A stretch of DNA of 64,000 bases from Bradyrhizobium betae (lineage in GTDB: Bacteria > Pseudomonadota > Alphaproteobacteria > Rhizobiales > Xanthobacteraceae). The stretch's first letter is position 1. Every line of letters starts with the position of its first letter. Shown here piece after piece: positions 46,076 to 55,735 of the stretch. Under the pieces are notes generated by a model, which was not told where the DNA came from, ran no database searches, and worked only from the letters and a program-made list of their open reading frames with translations. Made by a program: the position numbers and the translations under genes. Location of the stretch: contig NZ_MZXW01000006.1 in NCBI RefSeq assembly GCF_004123905.1, positions 1-64,000 of the forward strand, read 5' to 3'.

Positions 46076-46531
46076 ATGAGTCAGGAACTGCCAGCTCCAA
46101 TCCCGCGGCTCACCGTCATAACACTCGGTGTCAGCGACATCCGCGCCAGCATCGCCTTTTACGACTCGCTCGGGTTTGCGCGCCGGCTGAAGGTGACAGG
46201 CGAAGCCGTTGCGTTCTACGACACCGGTGGCCCGGTGCTCGGATTGTTCCCCTGGGATCAACTCGCGGCAGATGCCAAATTGCCGGATCAGCCGAGGCCG
46301 ACGACCTTCTGTGGCATCACGCTCGCTTGGAACTGTCGCACGCGAGAGGAGGTCGATGCGGTGCTGGCTTTTGCGCTCGACAAGGGCGCGAGGCTGCTGA
46401 AGCCCGCGCATGAGACCGATTACGGTGGCTATTCCGGCTATTTCGCCGACCCCGACGGTCATCCCTGGGAGGTCGTGGTCGCCCCCGGCATCGAGGTCGG
46501 CGAAGACCGTCGGGTGCATCTGGCGGAGTAG
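46076..46531 (+). CDS. VOC (glyoxalase/bleomycin-resistance fold) family protein
   Basis: This 151-residue protein is a single VOC domain with two beta-alpha-beta-beta-beta units: LTVITLGVSDIRASIAFYDSLGF (12-34) at the start and YFADPDGHPWEVVVAPG near the end. The terminal E in WEVV and an H or E earlier are the usual metal ligands. This class includes lactoylglutathione lyase and many dioxygenases; substrate cannot be stated. It shares an operon with the radical SAM gene. Confidence 0.88.
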   Translation: MSQELPAPIPRLTVITLGVSDIRASIAFYDSLGFARRLKVTGEAVAFYDTGGPVLGLFPWDQLAADAKLPDQPRPTTFCGITLAWNCRTREEVDAVLAFALDKGARLLKPAHETDYGGYSGYFADPDGHPWEVVVAPGIEVGEDRRVHLAE

Positions 46532-46608
46532 GGCCACTGGCCTGAATAACGGGAATTGCGAGCGGTTCCCCGTTGCGCGGGCGACGCTGCTTGCGCACGA
46601 TCCTGGCC

Positions 46609-47370
46609 ATGATTCGGGACAACAAACCAGCCAAGGACGCGCCAAAGAAGGCCGCGCCTGCCAAGCCGAGCTTCCGCCGCGAGCGCGCGCTGATCAAGCG
46701 CGGCATCTGGCCGGTCGCGGGCTGCGACGAGGCCGGCCGCGGGCCGCTCGCCGGCCCGGTGGTGGCGGCCGCGGTGATTCTCGATCCCGACCGCATCCCG
46801 CGCGGCATCGACGATTCCAAGCGCCTGACAGCCGAGGAGCGCGAAAGACTGTTCGACAGGATCTGCGCCACCGCACAGGTCTCGGTCGCCGTCGCCTCGC
46901 GCGCGCGAATCGACCGCGACAACATCCTGCGCGCCTCGCTGTGGGCGCTGAAGCGCGCCGTGGTGGCGCTGCCCGAGGCGCCCCGTCATGTCTTCGTCGA
47001 CGGCCGCGACCGGCTCGACACGGCTTGCGACTGCGAGGCCGTGATCGGCGGCGACGGCATCGTGCTGTCGATCGCGGCTGCCTCCATCGTTGCCAAGGTG
47101 ACACGCGACCGGCTGATGTGCGCACTGGCGCAGGACTGCCCCGGCTACGGTTTCGAGCAGCACAAGGGCTACGGCGTCCCCGAACATCTCGACGCGCTCA
47201 AGCGCCTCGGTCCCACCATCCACCACCGCAGCTTCTTCGCCCCGGTCGCCGCCGCGCGTGCCAAGCACATGCCCTGGACCGTCGAGCCGGTGCAGGACCT
47301 CTTCGAGGTCACCGAGGTCGAGGTGCAGGTGGAGGCGGCCGTCGAAATCGATGCTTCAGCGGGCCTCTAA
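46609..47370 (+). CDS. rnhB: Ribonuclease HII
   Basis: RNase HII (253 residues) cuts RNA in RNA-DNA hybrids and at single ribonucleotides in DNA. Catalytic acids: D40 and E41 in [18 protein letters not shown] in [11 protein letters not shown] and D in [11 protein letters not shown], with [10 protein letters not shown] near the C-terminal part. An extra basic N-terminal extension of about 30 residues precedes the domain and an acidic tail ([12 protein letters not shown]) follows it, beyond the usual 200-residue length. The ATG at 46609 gives this form; an upstream frame is longer but not supported. Confidence 0.93.
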   Translation: MIRDNKPAKDAPKKAAPAKPSFRRERALIKRGIWPVAGCDEAGRGPLAGPVVAAAVILDPDRIPRGIDDSKRLTAEERERLFDRICATAQVSVAVASRARIDRDNILRASLWALKRAVVALPEAPRHVFVDGRDRLDTACDCEAVIGGDGIVLSIAAASIVAKVTRDRLMCALAQDCPGYGFEQHKGYGVPEHLDALKRLGPTIHHRSFFAPVAAARAKHMPWTVEPVQDLFEVTEVEVQVEAAVEIDASAGL

Positions 47371-47469
47371 GGTAGACGGTCGTTGCCACAGCGCGCGACG
47401 CCCTTTATCAAAACAGTCTTGAGCGAATAGGGCCGGCTGGACGGGTTGGCTGCATCTTGCGGGCGTTGC

Positions 47470-48978
47470 ATGCGGTTTACCTCCCTGGTCATCGAGCTCA
47501 TTCGCGCCCGGCCGCGGCTGATCGTGTGGATCGCCGTGCTGCTCCAGGCCGCGATGTGGCTGTTCGTGGCGCTGCTGTTCTATCGCAGCCCGCCCGGCAG
47601 CCTCGCGACCCTGCTGGCGTTCGGCCGCGAGTACCAGGTCGGGACCGATCTCGGCCCGCCCTTGCCGATCTGGCTTGCCGATATCGCCTACCGCACGGCC
47701 GGCGGCCACATGTTCGGCGTCTATGTGCTGGCCGAGCTTTGCGAGATCGCCACCTTCATCACGCTCTATCACCTCTCCCGCGCCGTGGTCGGCTCGCAAC
47801 AGGCGGTGTTGGCGGTGCTCTTGACCATGACGGTGCTGGCGTTCTCCTCGCCGGCGCTCGACTTCGGCCCGCTGGTGCTGGCGCGCCCGCTCTGGGCGCT
47901 GCTGTTGCTGCACTCCTGGCAGATCATTGGCCAGCGCCGCGGCAATGCCTGGTTCGCCTGGTCGATCGAGGCGGGCCTCTTGCTGCTGACCACGCCCGCG
48001 GCGATCTTCCTTCTCCTGCTGCTCGTGATCTTTGCGCTCTCGACCGCCGGCGGCCGCCGCACGCTGCGCGCACTCGATCCGCTGTTCGCGCTGATCGTCG
48101 TTGCCGTGCTGGCGTTGCCTTACGCGGTCTGGCTGATGCGCGCCGAGACGCTGGTCCTGCCGGCCTTGCCTGAGGTCGCGGAGCTGAACGCCCGCGCGAT
48201 CCACGCGGTCTGGCTGCTCGGCGGGCTCGTGCTCGGGGCTGCGGCGATCCCGGCGCTGACCTTCCTCAACACCGGCCTGTTCGTCGCCAAGGTCGAGGAC
48301 GCGCCGATCATCTATCGCCCGCCGGTCGAGCCGCTCGCGCGCAATTTTGTGTATTTCTTCGCGCTGGCGCCTGCGCTGGGCGCGGTGCTGATCTCGAGCC
48401 TGCTGGGCCTCGAATCCGTCGTCGGCGGCGCCGGCGTCGTGCTGGTGATGTCCGGGCTTGCCGTCGTCGTCGCGGCCGGCGATCTCATCGCGATGCGCCG
48501 CGCACGGATGCTGCGCATGGTCTGGGCCGCCGCCGTCGTGGCGCCTGCCATCGGTGTTGTGCTCGCCGTGCTGCTCCTGCCCTGGACCGCGACCAACGAG
48601 ATCGCGACCTCGATGCCCGCGCGCGCGATCTCGGATTTCTTCGACGAGAGCTTTGCCCGCCGCACCAATCTCCGCCTGCGCGCGGTCGCCGGCGAGACCC
48701 AACTTGCCAGCCTGATTGCGCTGCATTCCGGCCGGCCCCATCTGTTCATCGATGCCGCGCCTGCGCGGACGCCGTGGACGTCCCAGGCCAAATTCAGCGA
48801 GACCGGCGGCGTCGTGGTCTGGCGCGCCTCCGATACCGCCGGCACGCCGCCGCCGGAAATCCTCGCGCGCTTCCCCGGCATCGTGCCCGAAGTGCCGCGC
48901 GCCTTCGAATGGCTGGTGACCGGACGTCAGCAGCTGTTGCGGATCGGCTGGGCCATTGTGCGGCCGAAGGGGACGTGA
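47470..48978 (+). CDS. GT39-like multi-pass membrane glycosyltransferase
   Basis: This 502-residue protein has about ten membrane helices. Its N-terminal loop FGREYQVGTDLGPPLPIWLAD (about 48-68) replaces the DE/ED acidic motif of ArnT/PMT-family glycosyltransferases with a less typical one, so the class is only probable. Such proteins transfer sugars from polyprenyl phosphate to periplasmic acceptors. The soluble end (about 390-495) is periplasmic (inferred). The ATG at 47470 is chosen; a TTG at 47446 is possible. The gene stands alone in its strand block. Confidence 0.75.
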   Translation: MRFTSLVIELIRARPRLIVWIAVLLQAAMWLFVALLFYRSPPGSLATLLAFGREYQVGTDLGPPLPIWLADIAYRTAGGHMFGVYVLAELCEIATFITLYHLSRAVVGSQQAVLAVLLTMTVLAFSSPALDFGPLVLARPLWALLLLHSWQIIGQRRGNAWFAWSIEAGLLLLTTPAAIFLLLLLVIFALSTAGGRRTLRALDPLFALIVVAVLALPYAVWLMRAETLVLPALPEVAELNARAIHAVWLLGGLVLGAAAIPALTFLNTGLFVAKVEDAPIIYRPPVEPLARNFVYFFALAPALGAVLISSLLGLESVVGGAGVVLVMSGLAVVVAAGDLIAMRRARMLRMVWAAAVVAPAIGVVLAVLLLPWTATNEIATSMPARAISDFFDESFARRTNLRLRAVAGETQLASLIALHSGRPHLFIDAAPARTPWTSQAKFSETGGVVVWRASDTAGTPPPEILARFPGIVPEVPRAFEWLVTGRQQLLRIGWAIVRPKGT

Positions 48979-48987
48979 GTTAGGTCT

Positions 48988-49122
48988 TGTGCCCCGGACG
49001 CTGCGCAGCACGAAGTGATGCGCTGCAGAGGCGGGGCCCATCTCGCCCCATCGCGCCTGTTGCTTTCTGGGTCCCGGCTCTGCGGAGCGTCACTGCGTGC
49101 CGCACCGCGTCCGGGACACGAG
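48988..49122. repeat. GTGCCCCGGACGC repeat, copy 1
   Basis: TGTGCCCCGGACGCTGCGCAGC at the left and GCGTCCGGGACACGAG at the right form outer inverted arms; inner GGGGCCCATC and GGGTCCCGGCTCTG segments follow. A sister copy is at 58350-58479. It lies between convergent genes. Confidence 0.8.
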
Positions 49123-49128
49123 AGCTCA

Positions 49129-49935
49129 CTATCCCGCCAGCACCTTCGCGATCGCGCGTAGATCCTGCCAGGCCAGCCGTTTGTATGACGGCGAGCGCAA
49201 CAGATACGCCGGGTGAAACGTCGCCAGCGCGCGGATGGTGCGCTGGCCGGTCTCGTAGTCGAACCAGCGCCCGCGCGTGCGCATGATGCCTTCGCGCGTT
49301 GATAGCAGCGTCTGCGTCGAGGGATTTCCGAGTGTCACCAGCACGTCCGGATTCACCAGTTCGATCTGGCGCTGGATGAAGGGCAGGCAGATCTGTGTTT
49401 CCTGCGGCGTCGGCGTGCGGTTGCCGGGCGGCCGCCAGGGAATCACGTTGGCGATGTAGGCGGTGGTGCGGTTCAGCCCGATCGCGCCGATCATGAGGTC
49501 GAGCAGCTTGCCGCTGCGCCCGACGAAGGGCAGCCCCTCGATGTCCTCGTCGCGGCCCGGCGCCTCGCCGACGAACATGATGCGCGCCTGCGGATTGCCG
49601 TCGGCGAACACCAGCCGCGTCGCGGTATGCTTTAGCGCGCAGCCCTCGAAATTTTGCATCAGCTCGCGCAGGGCCTCCAGCGTCGGCGCGGTGCGCGCGG
49701 CCTCGCGTGCGGAGGCAATCGCGATATCAGGCGCGGGCGCGGCCTCGCCGCGCATCACCGTGGGCGCCGCGACGGGCCGTGGCGGCTCGACCGGAGCCGC
49801 GGCGCGCGGGGCCGGCGGCGGGGCATCCATTTCCGCCAGACGGTCTATCGACTCCTCCGCGAGCGCGCAGTCGACACCGGCCTCCAGATAGAAGGCGAGT
49901 AGCTCTCGGACGGTGGGTGCGGGCTCGGGGATCAT
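49129..49935 (-). CDS. Uracil-DNA glycosylase, family 4-like
   Basis: This 268-residue enzyme has a proline-rich N-terminal extension of about 90 residues. The glycosylase core runs from [20 protein letters not shown] to the end. Motif 1 is [21 protein letters not shown], motif 2 has [14 protein letters not shown] and motif 3 is [12 protein letters not shown]. It removes uracil from DNA. Of the four cysteines that bind the Fe-S cluster in classical family 4 enzymes, the first of the CxxC pair is phenylalanine (FEGC), so cluster binding is uncertain. Confidence 0.87.
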   Translation of the reverse strand: MIPEPAPTVRELLAFYLEAGVDCALAEESIDRLAEMDAPPPAPRAAAPVEPPRPVAAPTVMRGEAAPAPDIAIASAREAARTAPTLEALRELMQNFEGCALKHTATRLVFADGNPQARIMFVGEAPGRDEDIEGLPFVGRSGKLLDLMIGAIGLNRTTAYIANVIPWRPPGNRTPTPQETQICLPFIQRQIELVNPDVLVTLGNPSTQTLLSTREGIMRTRGRWFDYETGQRTIRALATFHPAYLLRSPSYKRLAWQDLRAIAKVLAG

Positions 49936-50069
49936 GGGAAGTCGGCCTTTTATATCAGTTCGGGGCGCCTTGCATCCCAGCGGAACGCGATTCCGAGGTT
50001 GTCCTACCCGGAAAAATCGGAAACAAGAGGGCGCAAACGACCGAGGACCGTCTCAAGGGCTGAGATCAG

Positions 50070-51731
50070 ATGAGCACCGAAGAACTTCCCCCGCGCGAAT
50101 CCATGGAATTCGACGTCGTCATCGTCGGCGCCGGCCCGTCGGGCCTAGCCGCGGCGATCCGGCTGAAGCAGATCAACGCCGATCTCAACGTCGTCGTGGT
50201 GGAGAAGGGCTCCGAGGTCGGCGCGCATATTCTCTCCGGCGCCGTGATCGACCCGGCCGGGCTCGACAAGCTGATTCCCGACTGGCGCGAGGATTCCGAT
50301 TGCCCGCTGAAAACGCAGGTGAAGGACGACCGCTTCTATTGGATGACGGCTGGCGGCGCGATCAAGCTGCCGGGCTTCATGATGCCGCCGCTGATGGACA
50401 ACCATCACTGCTATATCGGCTCGCTCGGAAATGTCTGCCGCTGGCTCGCGCGCAAGGCCGAGGCGCTCGGCGTCGAGATCTATCCGGGCTTTGCTGCCGC
50501 CGAGGTGCTCTATGACGAGCAGGGTGCGGTGAAGGGCATCGCCACGGGTGACATGGGCATTGGCCGCGACGGCAAGCCGAAGGACTCCTTTACCCGCGGC
50601 ATGGAATTGCTCGGCAAGTACACCCTGTTCGCCGAAGGCGCGCGCGGCAGCCTGACCAAGCAGCTGATCGCGAAGTTCGCACTCGACTCAAACAGCGAGC
50701 CGCCGAAGTTCGGCATCGGCCTGAAGGAAGTCTGGCAGATCGATCCGGCCAAGCACCAGAAGGGCATGATCCAGCATTCGTTCGGCTGGCCGCTCGATCT
50801 GAAGACCGGCGGTGGTTCGTTCCTCTACCACTACGACGACAACCTCGTTGCCGTCGGCTTCGTCGTGCATCTCAACTACGACGATCCCTATCTGTCGCCG
50901 TTCGACGAGTTCCAGCGCTTCAAGACCCATCCCTCGATCCGTGGCACCTTCGAGGGCGGCAAGCGGCTCGCCTACGGCGCGCGCGCCATCACCGAAGGCG
51001 GCTACCAGTCGGTGCCGAAGCTGACCTTCCCCGGCGGCGCGCTGGTCGGCTGCGCGGCCGGCTTCGTCAACGTTCCTCGCATCAAGGGCGTGCATAACGC
51101 GATGGGCACCGGCATGCTCGCCGCCGAACATGTCGCCGCTGCGCTCGCCGCCGATCGCGCCAATGACGAGATCGTCGACTACGAGAACGCGTGGCGTTCC
51201 TCGTCGGTCGGCAAGGATTTGTTCCTGGTCCGCAACGTCAAACCGCTGTGGTCGAAGTTCGGCACCGTGCTCGGCGTTGCGCTCGGCGGCTTCGACATGT
51301 GGTGCAACACGCTGTTCGGCACCTCGCTGTTCGGCACGCAGTCGCATGCCAAGCCCGATCGCTCGACGCTCGATCCGGCCAAGAGCCACGCACCCAAGAA
51401 CTACCCGAAGCCGGACGGAAAGATTTCCTTCGACAAGCTGTCCTCGGTGTTCCTGTCCAACACCAACCATGAGGAGGACCAGCCGGTCCATCTGAAGGTC
51501 ACGGACATGAACCTGCAGAAGACCTCGGAGCACGATGTCTTCGCCGGTCCCTCGAATCGCTACTGCCCGGCCGGCGTTTACGAGTGGGTCGAGGAAGGTT
51601 CGAGCCCGCGCTACCAGATCAACGCCCAGAACTGCGTCCACTGCAAAACCTGCGACGTGAAGGACCCCAACGGCAATATCACCTGGGTTCCCCCTGAGGG
51701 CGGCGGCGGCCCGAACTACGAGGCTATGTAA
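50070..51731 (+). CDS. Electron transfer flavoprotein-ubiquinone oxidoreductase
   Basis: ETF-QO (553 residues) passes electrons from acyl-CoA and amino-acid dehydrogenases via ETF to ubiquinone. The FAD fold is FDVVIVGAGPSGLAAAIRLKQ (10-30). The ubiquinone-binding and membrane-association region is central. The C-terminal [4Fe-4S] domain has C in RYCPAGVYEW and CVHCKTCDVKDPNGNITW. Length and order match the family. The ATG lies 9 bases after TCAAGGGCTGAG. It is a single-gene unit with a GC-rich hairpin downstream. Confidence 0.95.
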   Translation: MSTEELPPRESMEFDVVIVGAGPSGLAAAIRLKQINADLNVVVVEKGSEVGAHILSGAVIDPAGLDKLIPDWREDSDCPLKTQVKDDRFYWMTAGGAIKLPGFMMPPLMDNHHCYIGSLGNVCRWLARKAEALGVEIYPGFAAAEVLYDEQGAVKGIATGDMGIGRDGKPKDSFTRGMELLGKYTLFAEGARGSLTKQLIAKFALDSNSEPPKFGIGLKEVWQIDPAKHQKGMIQHSFGWPLDLKTGGGSFLYHYDDNLVAVGFVVHLNYDDPYLSPFDEFQRFKTHPSIRGTFEGGKRLAYGARAITEGGYQSVPKLTFPGGALVGCAAGFVNVPRIKGVHNAMGTGMLAAEHVAAALAADRANDEIVDYENAWRSSSVGKDLFLVRNVKPLWSKFGTVLGVALGGFDMWCNTLFGTSLFGTQSHAKPDRSTLDPAKSHAPKNYPKPDGKISFDKLSSVFLSNTNHEEDQPVHLKVTDMNLQKTSEHDVFAGPSNRYCPAGVYEWVEEGSSPRYQINAQNCVHCKTCDVKDPNGNITWVPPEGGGGPNYEAM

Positions 51732-52045
51732 GCCGGAACAATTGGACCGGGGCGATCAAGCCGGGGCCAATGTGATATGCCCCGGCATTGTGACGCACGT
51801 TCGCGTGAGAACCGGGCCTCGGTGAGGGCCCCCGGCCACGATAAGGCCATACTGGCAGCGTCTTGGGGCGTTGTCGGCCGATTTGGGGCGCGCGGAGGGG
51901 ATCGCATGCCCGAATCCTTGCGGTGAAGCGCCAAAAGCGGCATTGTCGGCCCGACGGTTCCGGGTCCCGATGCCACCGGCCGCGTTCGCATGCGATACGG
52001 CCTTTTGCTGCAAACCCAGGCACTACCAACTCAAGGCGAGCCCTG
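51732..52045. other. Intergenic region between ETF-QO and the TPR gene
   Basis: This 314-base stretch starts with a hairpin (GCCGGGGC 51760-51767 / GCCCCGGC 51779-51786) that could end the ETF-QO transcript, although no T run follows. The rest has no gene or repeat; the promoter of the TPR gene should lie near its right end. Confidence 0.45.
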
Positions 52046-53842
52046 ATGTTCTCAAATCGTTTCAACCGCTGGACTGTTGCCGCCATCGCCCTGATGGGCA
52101 CCGCGATCGCGACGGTCCCCGGCGCGGTCCTGGCGCAGACGCCGGATCATCCGTCCGATACGGCGGTGCAGTTTCCGACCCGAAACGATCTGAAAGCGCT
52201 CACGACCTCCGGCAGCTATCTCGCCGCCCGCCACGCCAGCGTCGAGCGCGATGCAGCCTCGGCCGCCGCGTTCTACCGCTCGGCGCTCCGCACCGACCCG
52301 AAGAACAACGAGCTGCTTGATCGCGCCTTCATCTCCTCGGTCGCCGATGGCGACATCGACGAAGCCGTGAAGCTTGCCGAGCGTATCCTCACCATCGACA
52401 AGACCAACCGCGTCGCGCGCCTCGTCGTCGGCGTGCACGATCTCAAGTTCAAGAAGTACGCGACTGCGCAGACCAACATCAACCAGTCGATCCGCGGTCC
52501 GATCACCGATCTCGTTGCAACCCTGCTGTCCGGCTGGGCCGCCTATGGCGCCGGCGATGCCAAGGGCGGCGTCGCCATCATCGACAAGCTGGCCGGTCCG
52601 GAATGGTATCCGCTGTTCAAGGATCTCCACGCCGGTATGATCCTTGAGCTCTCGGGCAAGGAGAAGGACGCCGGCACCCGCTTCGAGCGCGCCTACAAGC
52701 TCGACGATTCCATGCTGCGCGTCACCGAAGCCTATGCGCGCTGGCTGTCGCGCAACAAGGACTCCGCCGCCGCGACCGCCGTCTACCAGGCGTTCGACAA
52801 GAAGCTCGCCCGCCATCCGCTGATCGTGGAAGGCCTGCGCGACACCAAGGCCGGCAAGAAGATGCCGCCGCTGGCCGACTCCGCGCAAGCTGGTGCCGCC
52901 GAAGCGCTCTACGGCATCGGCGCCACGCTGACCCGCCGCGGCGGCGAGGATCTGGCGCTGGTCTACCTCCAGCTCTCGCTCTACCTCCAGCCGACCCATC
53001 CGCTGGCGCTGCTCTCGCTCGCCGATCTCTATGAGTCGGTGAAGCGGCCGCAGATGGCGATCAAGGTCTATGAGCGCGTGCCGGCGACCTCGCCGCTGAA
53101 GCGCAACGCGCAGATCCAGCTCGCCATCGACCTCGATTCCGCCGACCGCACCGACGAAGCGATCAAGATCCTCAAGGGCGTCACCACTGAGGATGCCAAG
53201 GATCTCGAAGCCATCATGGCGCTCGGCAACATCGAGCGTGGCCGCAAGAAGTTCGGCGACTGCGGCGCGACCTATTCGCGCGGCATCGACGTGCTGCCTG
53301 CTGGCAGCGATAAGGCCAACAGCGTCTGGTATTATTATCGCGGCATCTGCGAAGAGCGCTCCAAGGAGTGGGGCAAGGCCGAAGCCGACATGAAGAAGGC
53401 GCTCGAGCTCCAGCCCGACCAGCCGCATGTCCTCAACTATCTCGGCTATTCCTGGATCGACCAGGGCGTCAATCTCGACGAAGGCATGAAGATGATCAAG
53501 CGCGCCGTCGAGCAGCGTCCCGACGACGGCTACATCGTCGACTCCCTCGGCTGGGCCTATTACCGCATCGGCAATTACGAAGAGGCGGTGAAGAACCTCG
53601 AGCGTGCGATCGACCTCAAGCCCGAAGATCCCACTATCAACGATCACCTTGGCGATGCCTATTGGCGCGTCGGCCGTACGCTGGAAGCCAAATTCCAGTG
53701 GGCGCATGCGCGCGATCTCAAGCCCGAGGCGGATGAGCTTCCGAAGATCGAGGCCAAGATCGCCAACGGCATGACCGAGGACACTTCGAATTCTTCGGCC
53801 GCGCAAGCAGAGAAGAAGAAGGACGACGGCAAGGGCGGCTAG
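52046..53842 (+). CDS. Secreted TPR repeat protein
   Basis: This 598-residue protein has an N-terminal signal peptide (about 1-31, ending GAVLAQTPD) and many TPR units: ASAAAFYRSALRTDPKNNEL, EAVKLAERILTIDKTN, LVYLQLSLYLQPTHPL and the C-terminal EEAVKNLERAIDLKPEDPTIN. TPR solenoids scaffold protein complexes; the signal peptide puts it in the periplasm, and homologs often stand beside ispE in these bacteria. The ATG at 52046 is supported by the signal. A lysine/aspartate-rich tail ends it. Confidence 0.88.
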   Translation: MFSNRFNRWTVAAIALMGTAIATVPGAVLAQTPDHPSDTAVQFPTRNDLKALTTSGSYLAARHASVERDAASAAAFYRSALRTDPKNNELLDRAFISSVADGDIDEAVKLAERILTIDKTNRVARLVVGVHDLKFKKYATAQTNINQSIRGPITDLVATLLSGWAAYGAGDAKGGVAIIDKLAGPEWYPLFKDLHAGMILELSGKEKDAGTRFERAYKLDDSMLRVTEAYARWLSRNKDSAAATAVYQAFDKKLARHPLIVEGLRDTKAGKKMPPLADSAQAGAAEALYGIGATLTRRGGEDLALVYLQLSLYLQPTHPLALLSLADLYESVKRPQMAIKVYERVPATSPLKRNAQIQLAIDLDSADRTDEAIKILKGVTTEDAKDLEAIMALGNIERGRKKFGDCGATYSRGIDVLPAGSDKANSVWYYYRGICEERSKEWGKAEADMKKALELQPDQPHVLNYLGYSWIDQGVNLDEGMKMIKRAVEQRPDDGYIVDSLGWAYYRIGNYEEAVKNLERAIDLKPEDPTINDHLGDAYWRVGRTLEAKFQWAHARDLKPEADELPKIEAKIANGMTEDTSNSSAAQAEKKKDDGKGG

Positions 53843-53870
53843 ACTGACTGAAGTTGGGGGCGTGTCGCCG

Positions 53871-54755
53871 ATGCCGGCGTTGATTGAAGAAGGGCGCGCG
53901 AAGGTCAATCTGACCCTTCGCGTGATCGGCCGTCGTGCCGACGGCTATCATGATCTCGAAAGCGTCGTCGCGTTCGCCGACTGCGCCGACCGGCTGACGC
54001 TGGAGCCGGGCGGTGAGTTGAAGCTCGCCACCACGGGGCCGCTGGCCGCGGCTTGTGGCGAGATGTCCGACAATCTCGTGTTCAAGGCTGCCAAGCTCCT
54101 GGCCGAAGCTGTGCCGGGCCTGAAGCTCGGGGCCTTCGCGCTCGACAAGGTGCTCCCCGTTGCAGCCGGCATCGGCGGCGGCTCGGCGGATGCTGCGGCG
54201 GCGCTGCGGCTGCTGGCGCGTCTCAACAATCTCTCGCTCGATGATCCCCGCCTGCAGAAGGTCGCACTCGCGACCGGTGCCGATGTGCCGGTGTGCCTGT
54301 TCTCGCGCGCCTGCGACATGACCGGTGTCGGCGAGCAGCTGTTGCCGCTCGCGTTGCCGAGCATGCCCTGCGTGATGGTCAATCCTCGAGTGCCCGTTGC
54401 GACCAAGGACGTATTTAAGGAGCTCGGCCTGCGCAACGGCGAACTGCTGGTCGGCGCCACCTCGGTCCTCGATGCGCCGGCCTGGCCGGAGGAGGGCGGC
54501 TCGATTGCCGATTGGGTCGATGTTCTCGAAACCGTCGCCAACGATCTCGAAGCGCCTGCGCTGCGGATCGAGCCTGTGATCGGCGAGGTGCTGGAGGCCT
54601 TGCGCGATTCCGCCGGCGTCAAGCTCGCCCGCATGTCCGGCTCGGGTGCGACGTGTTTTGCGATCTACGGCGCGCCCACCGAAGCGCACGCCGCCGCTGA
54701 GAGGATTCGCAGGGATCACCCCGGCTGGTGGGTGCATGCGGGCACGTTGAGCTAG
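53871..54755 (+). CDS. ispE: 4-diphosphocytidyl-2-C-methyl-D-erythritol kinase
   Basis: IspE (294 residues) phosphorylates CDP-methylerythritol in the MEP isoprenoid pathway. It is a GHMP kinase: AKVNLTLRVIGRRADGYHDL near 10-29, the ATP loop PVAAGIGGGSADAAAALRLLAR near 98 and the C-terminal MSGSGATCFAIYG. Length is normal. The start at ATG 53871 has GGGGG 10 bases ahead; a GTG at 53862 is possible. It lies 28 bases after the TPR gene and is probably co-transcribed. The isoprenoid output feeds the polyprenyl synthase farther right. Confidence 0.93.
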   Translation: MPALIEEGRAKVNLTLRVIGRRADGYHDLESVVAFADCADRLTLEPGGELKLATTGPLAAACGEMSDNLVFKAAKLLAEAVPGLKLGAFALDKVLPVAAGIGGGSADAAAALRLLARLNNLSLDDPRLQKVALATGADVPVCLFSRACDMTGVGEQLLPLALPSMPCVMVNPRVPVATKDVFKELGLRNGELLVGATSVLDAPAWPEEGGSIADWVDVLETVANDLEAPALRIEPVIGEVLEALRDSAGVKLARMSGSGATCFAIYGAPTEAHAAAERIRRDHPGWWVHAGTLS

Positions 54756-54762
54756 GTCTCTT

Positions 54763-54842
54763 CGTCATTGCGAGCGCAGCGAAGCAATCCAGAATCCCCC
54801 CGCGGTGACGGTCTGGATTGCTTCGCTGTGCTCGCAATGACG
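54763..54842. repeat. CGTCATTGCGAGCGCAGCGAAG repeat, copy 2
   Basis: Inverted arms CGTCATTGCGAGCGCAGCGAAG and CTTCGCTGTGCTCGCAATGACG, then CAATCCAGA / TCTGGATTG, flank a short centre, as in the copies at 40993 and 58504. It lies between convergent ispE and hydrolase genes. Confidence 0.85.
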
Positions 54843-54856
54843 CGGATGGAGCGGAG

Positions 54857-55735
54857 CTAACCCGCGCCGTCCTCGGCCAAGTCCAAGAACCGCCGTATCT
54901 CGCCCAACACCTCTTCCGGCTTGTCATGCTGCAGCCAGTGTCCGGCCCCAGCAATGGTCTCGACGCGTGCGTTCGGGAAATAACGCTCCAGGCCCGCCGC
55001 CCTCGCGCCGGCCAGAAAGCTCTCGCCGGCATTGAGCAGCAGCGTCGGACAGGCGATGCGTGACCACAGCGCGACGTGATCGTCCGGCCAGAGCCGGTGC
55101 GGCGCAGAGGAGCGCTGATAGGGATCGAACTTCCAGCTATAGGTGCCGTCCTCATTTCGCCGCGCGCCGTGTGTCGCGAGATGCAGCGCTAGCTCGCGAG
55201 ACAGCCGTTTATTGTGCAGCACCATCTGTGCGGCCGCGTCCGCGAGCGTCGCATAACGGCGCGGTGTGCGGTCGTGCAACCTGTCGAGCTGGCCGACCCA
55301 TTTGCTGATGCGCTCATGCGTTGGGGCCTTCGGCGAATCCGGCAGCATGGTCACGCCGTCGAGCACGACCAGCTTCGAGACCTGTTCGGGGAATGATCCC
55401 GTGAAAATCAGGCTCACCATGCCGCCCATCGAGTGACCGACGAGAGTGATTTGAGGCGCTGCGACACTACGGACGAGCTGGGCGAGATCGTAGACATACT
55501 CCGTCAGCGCGTAGCTGCCGCCTTTGGTCCAGTCGGAATCGCCGTGGCCGCGCAAATCGGGCGCAATCACGTGAAAATGCGGCTGCAGCGCACGGGCAAT
55601 CGCGTCCCAGCTCCGGCAATGATCACGGCCGCCATGGACCAGGATCAGGGGCGGCGCGCCGTCGTTGCCCCAATCGGCATAATGCAGCCGCAGTCGGTGC
55701 GATTCATAGAAGCGGCTTTGCGGGGCGCTAGCCAT
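54857..55735 (-). CDS. Alpha/beta hydrolase
   Basis: This 292-residue hydrolase has the oxyanion segment LILVHGGRDHCRSWD, the nucleophile elbow VGHSMGGMVS (serine near 102), an acid residue after the last strands and a final histidine in IAGAGHWLQHDKPEE. The family spans esterases, epoxide hydrolases and haloalkane dehalogenases; substrate is unknown. The gene overlaps the LysE gene by 8 bases (55728-55735), so translation is coupled. Confidence 0.9.
   Translation of the reverse strand: MASAPQSRFYESHRLRLHYADWGNDGAPPLILVHGGRDHCRSWDAIARALQPHFHVIAPDLRGHGDSDWTKGGSYALTEYVYDLAQLVRSVAAPQITLVGHSMGGMVSLIFTGSFPEQVSKLVVLDGVTMLPDSPKAPTHERISKWVGQLDRLHDRTPRRYATLADAAAQMVLHNKRLSRELALHLATHGARRNEDGTYSWKFDPYQRSSAPHRLWPDDHVALWSRIACPTLLLNAGESFLAGARAAGLERYFPNARVETIAGAGHWLQHDKPEEVLGEIRRFLDLAEDGAG

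Noticed and set aside
54763..54842. Possible CRISPR-like or tRNA-like hairpin arrays among the intergenic palindromes
   Set aside because: The units are single, long inverted repeats scattered over the window, not regularly spaced direct repeats with spacers, and they lack tRNA arms and a CCA-type end.
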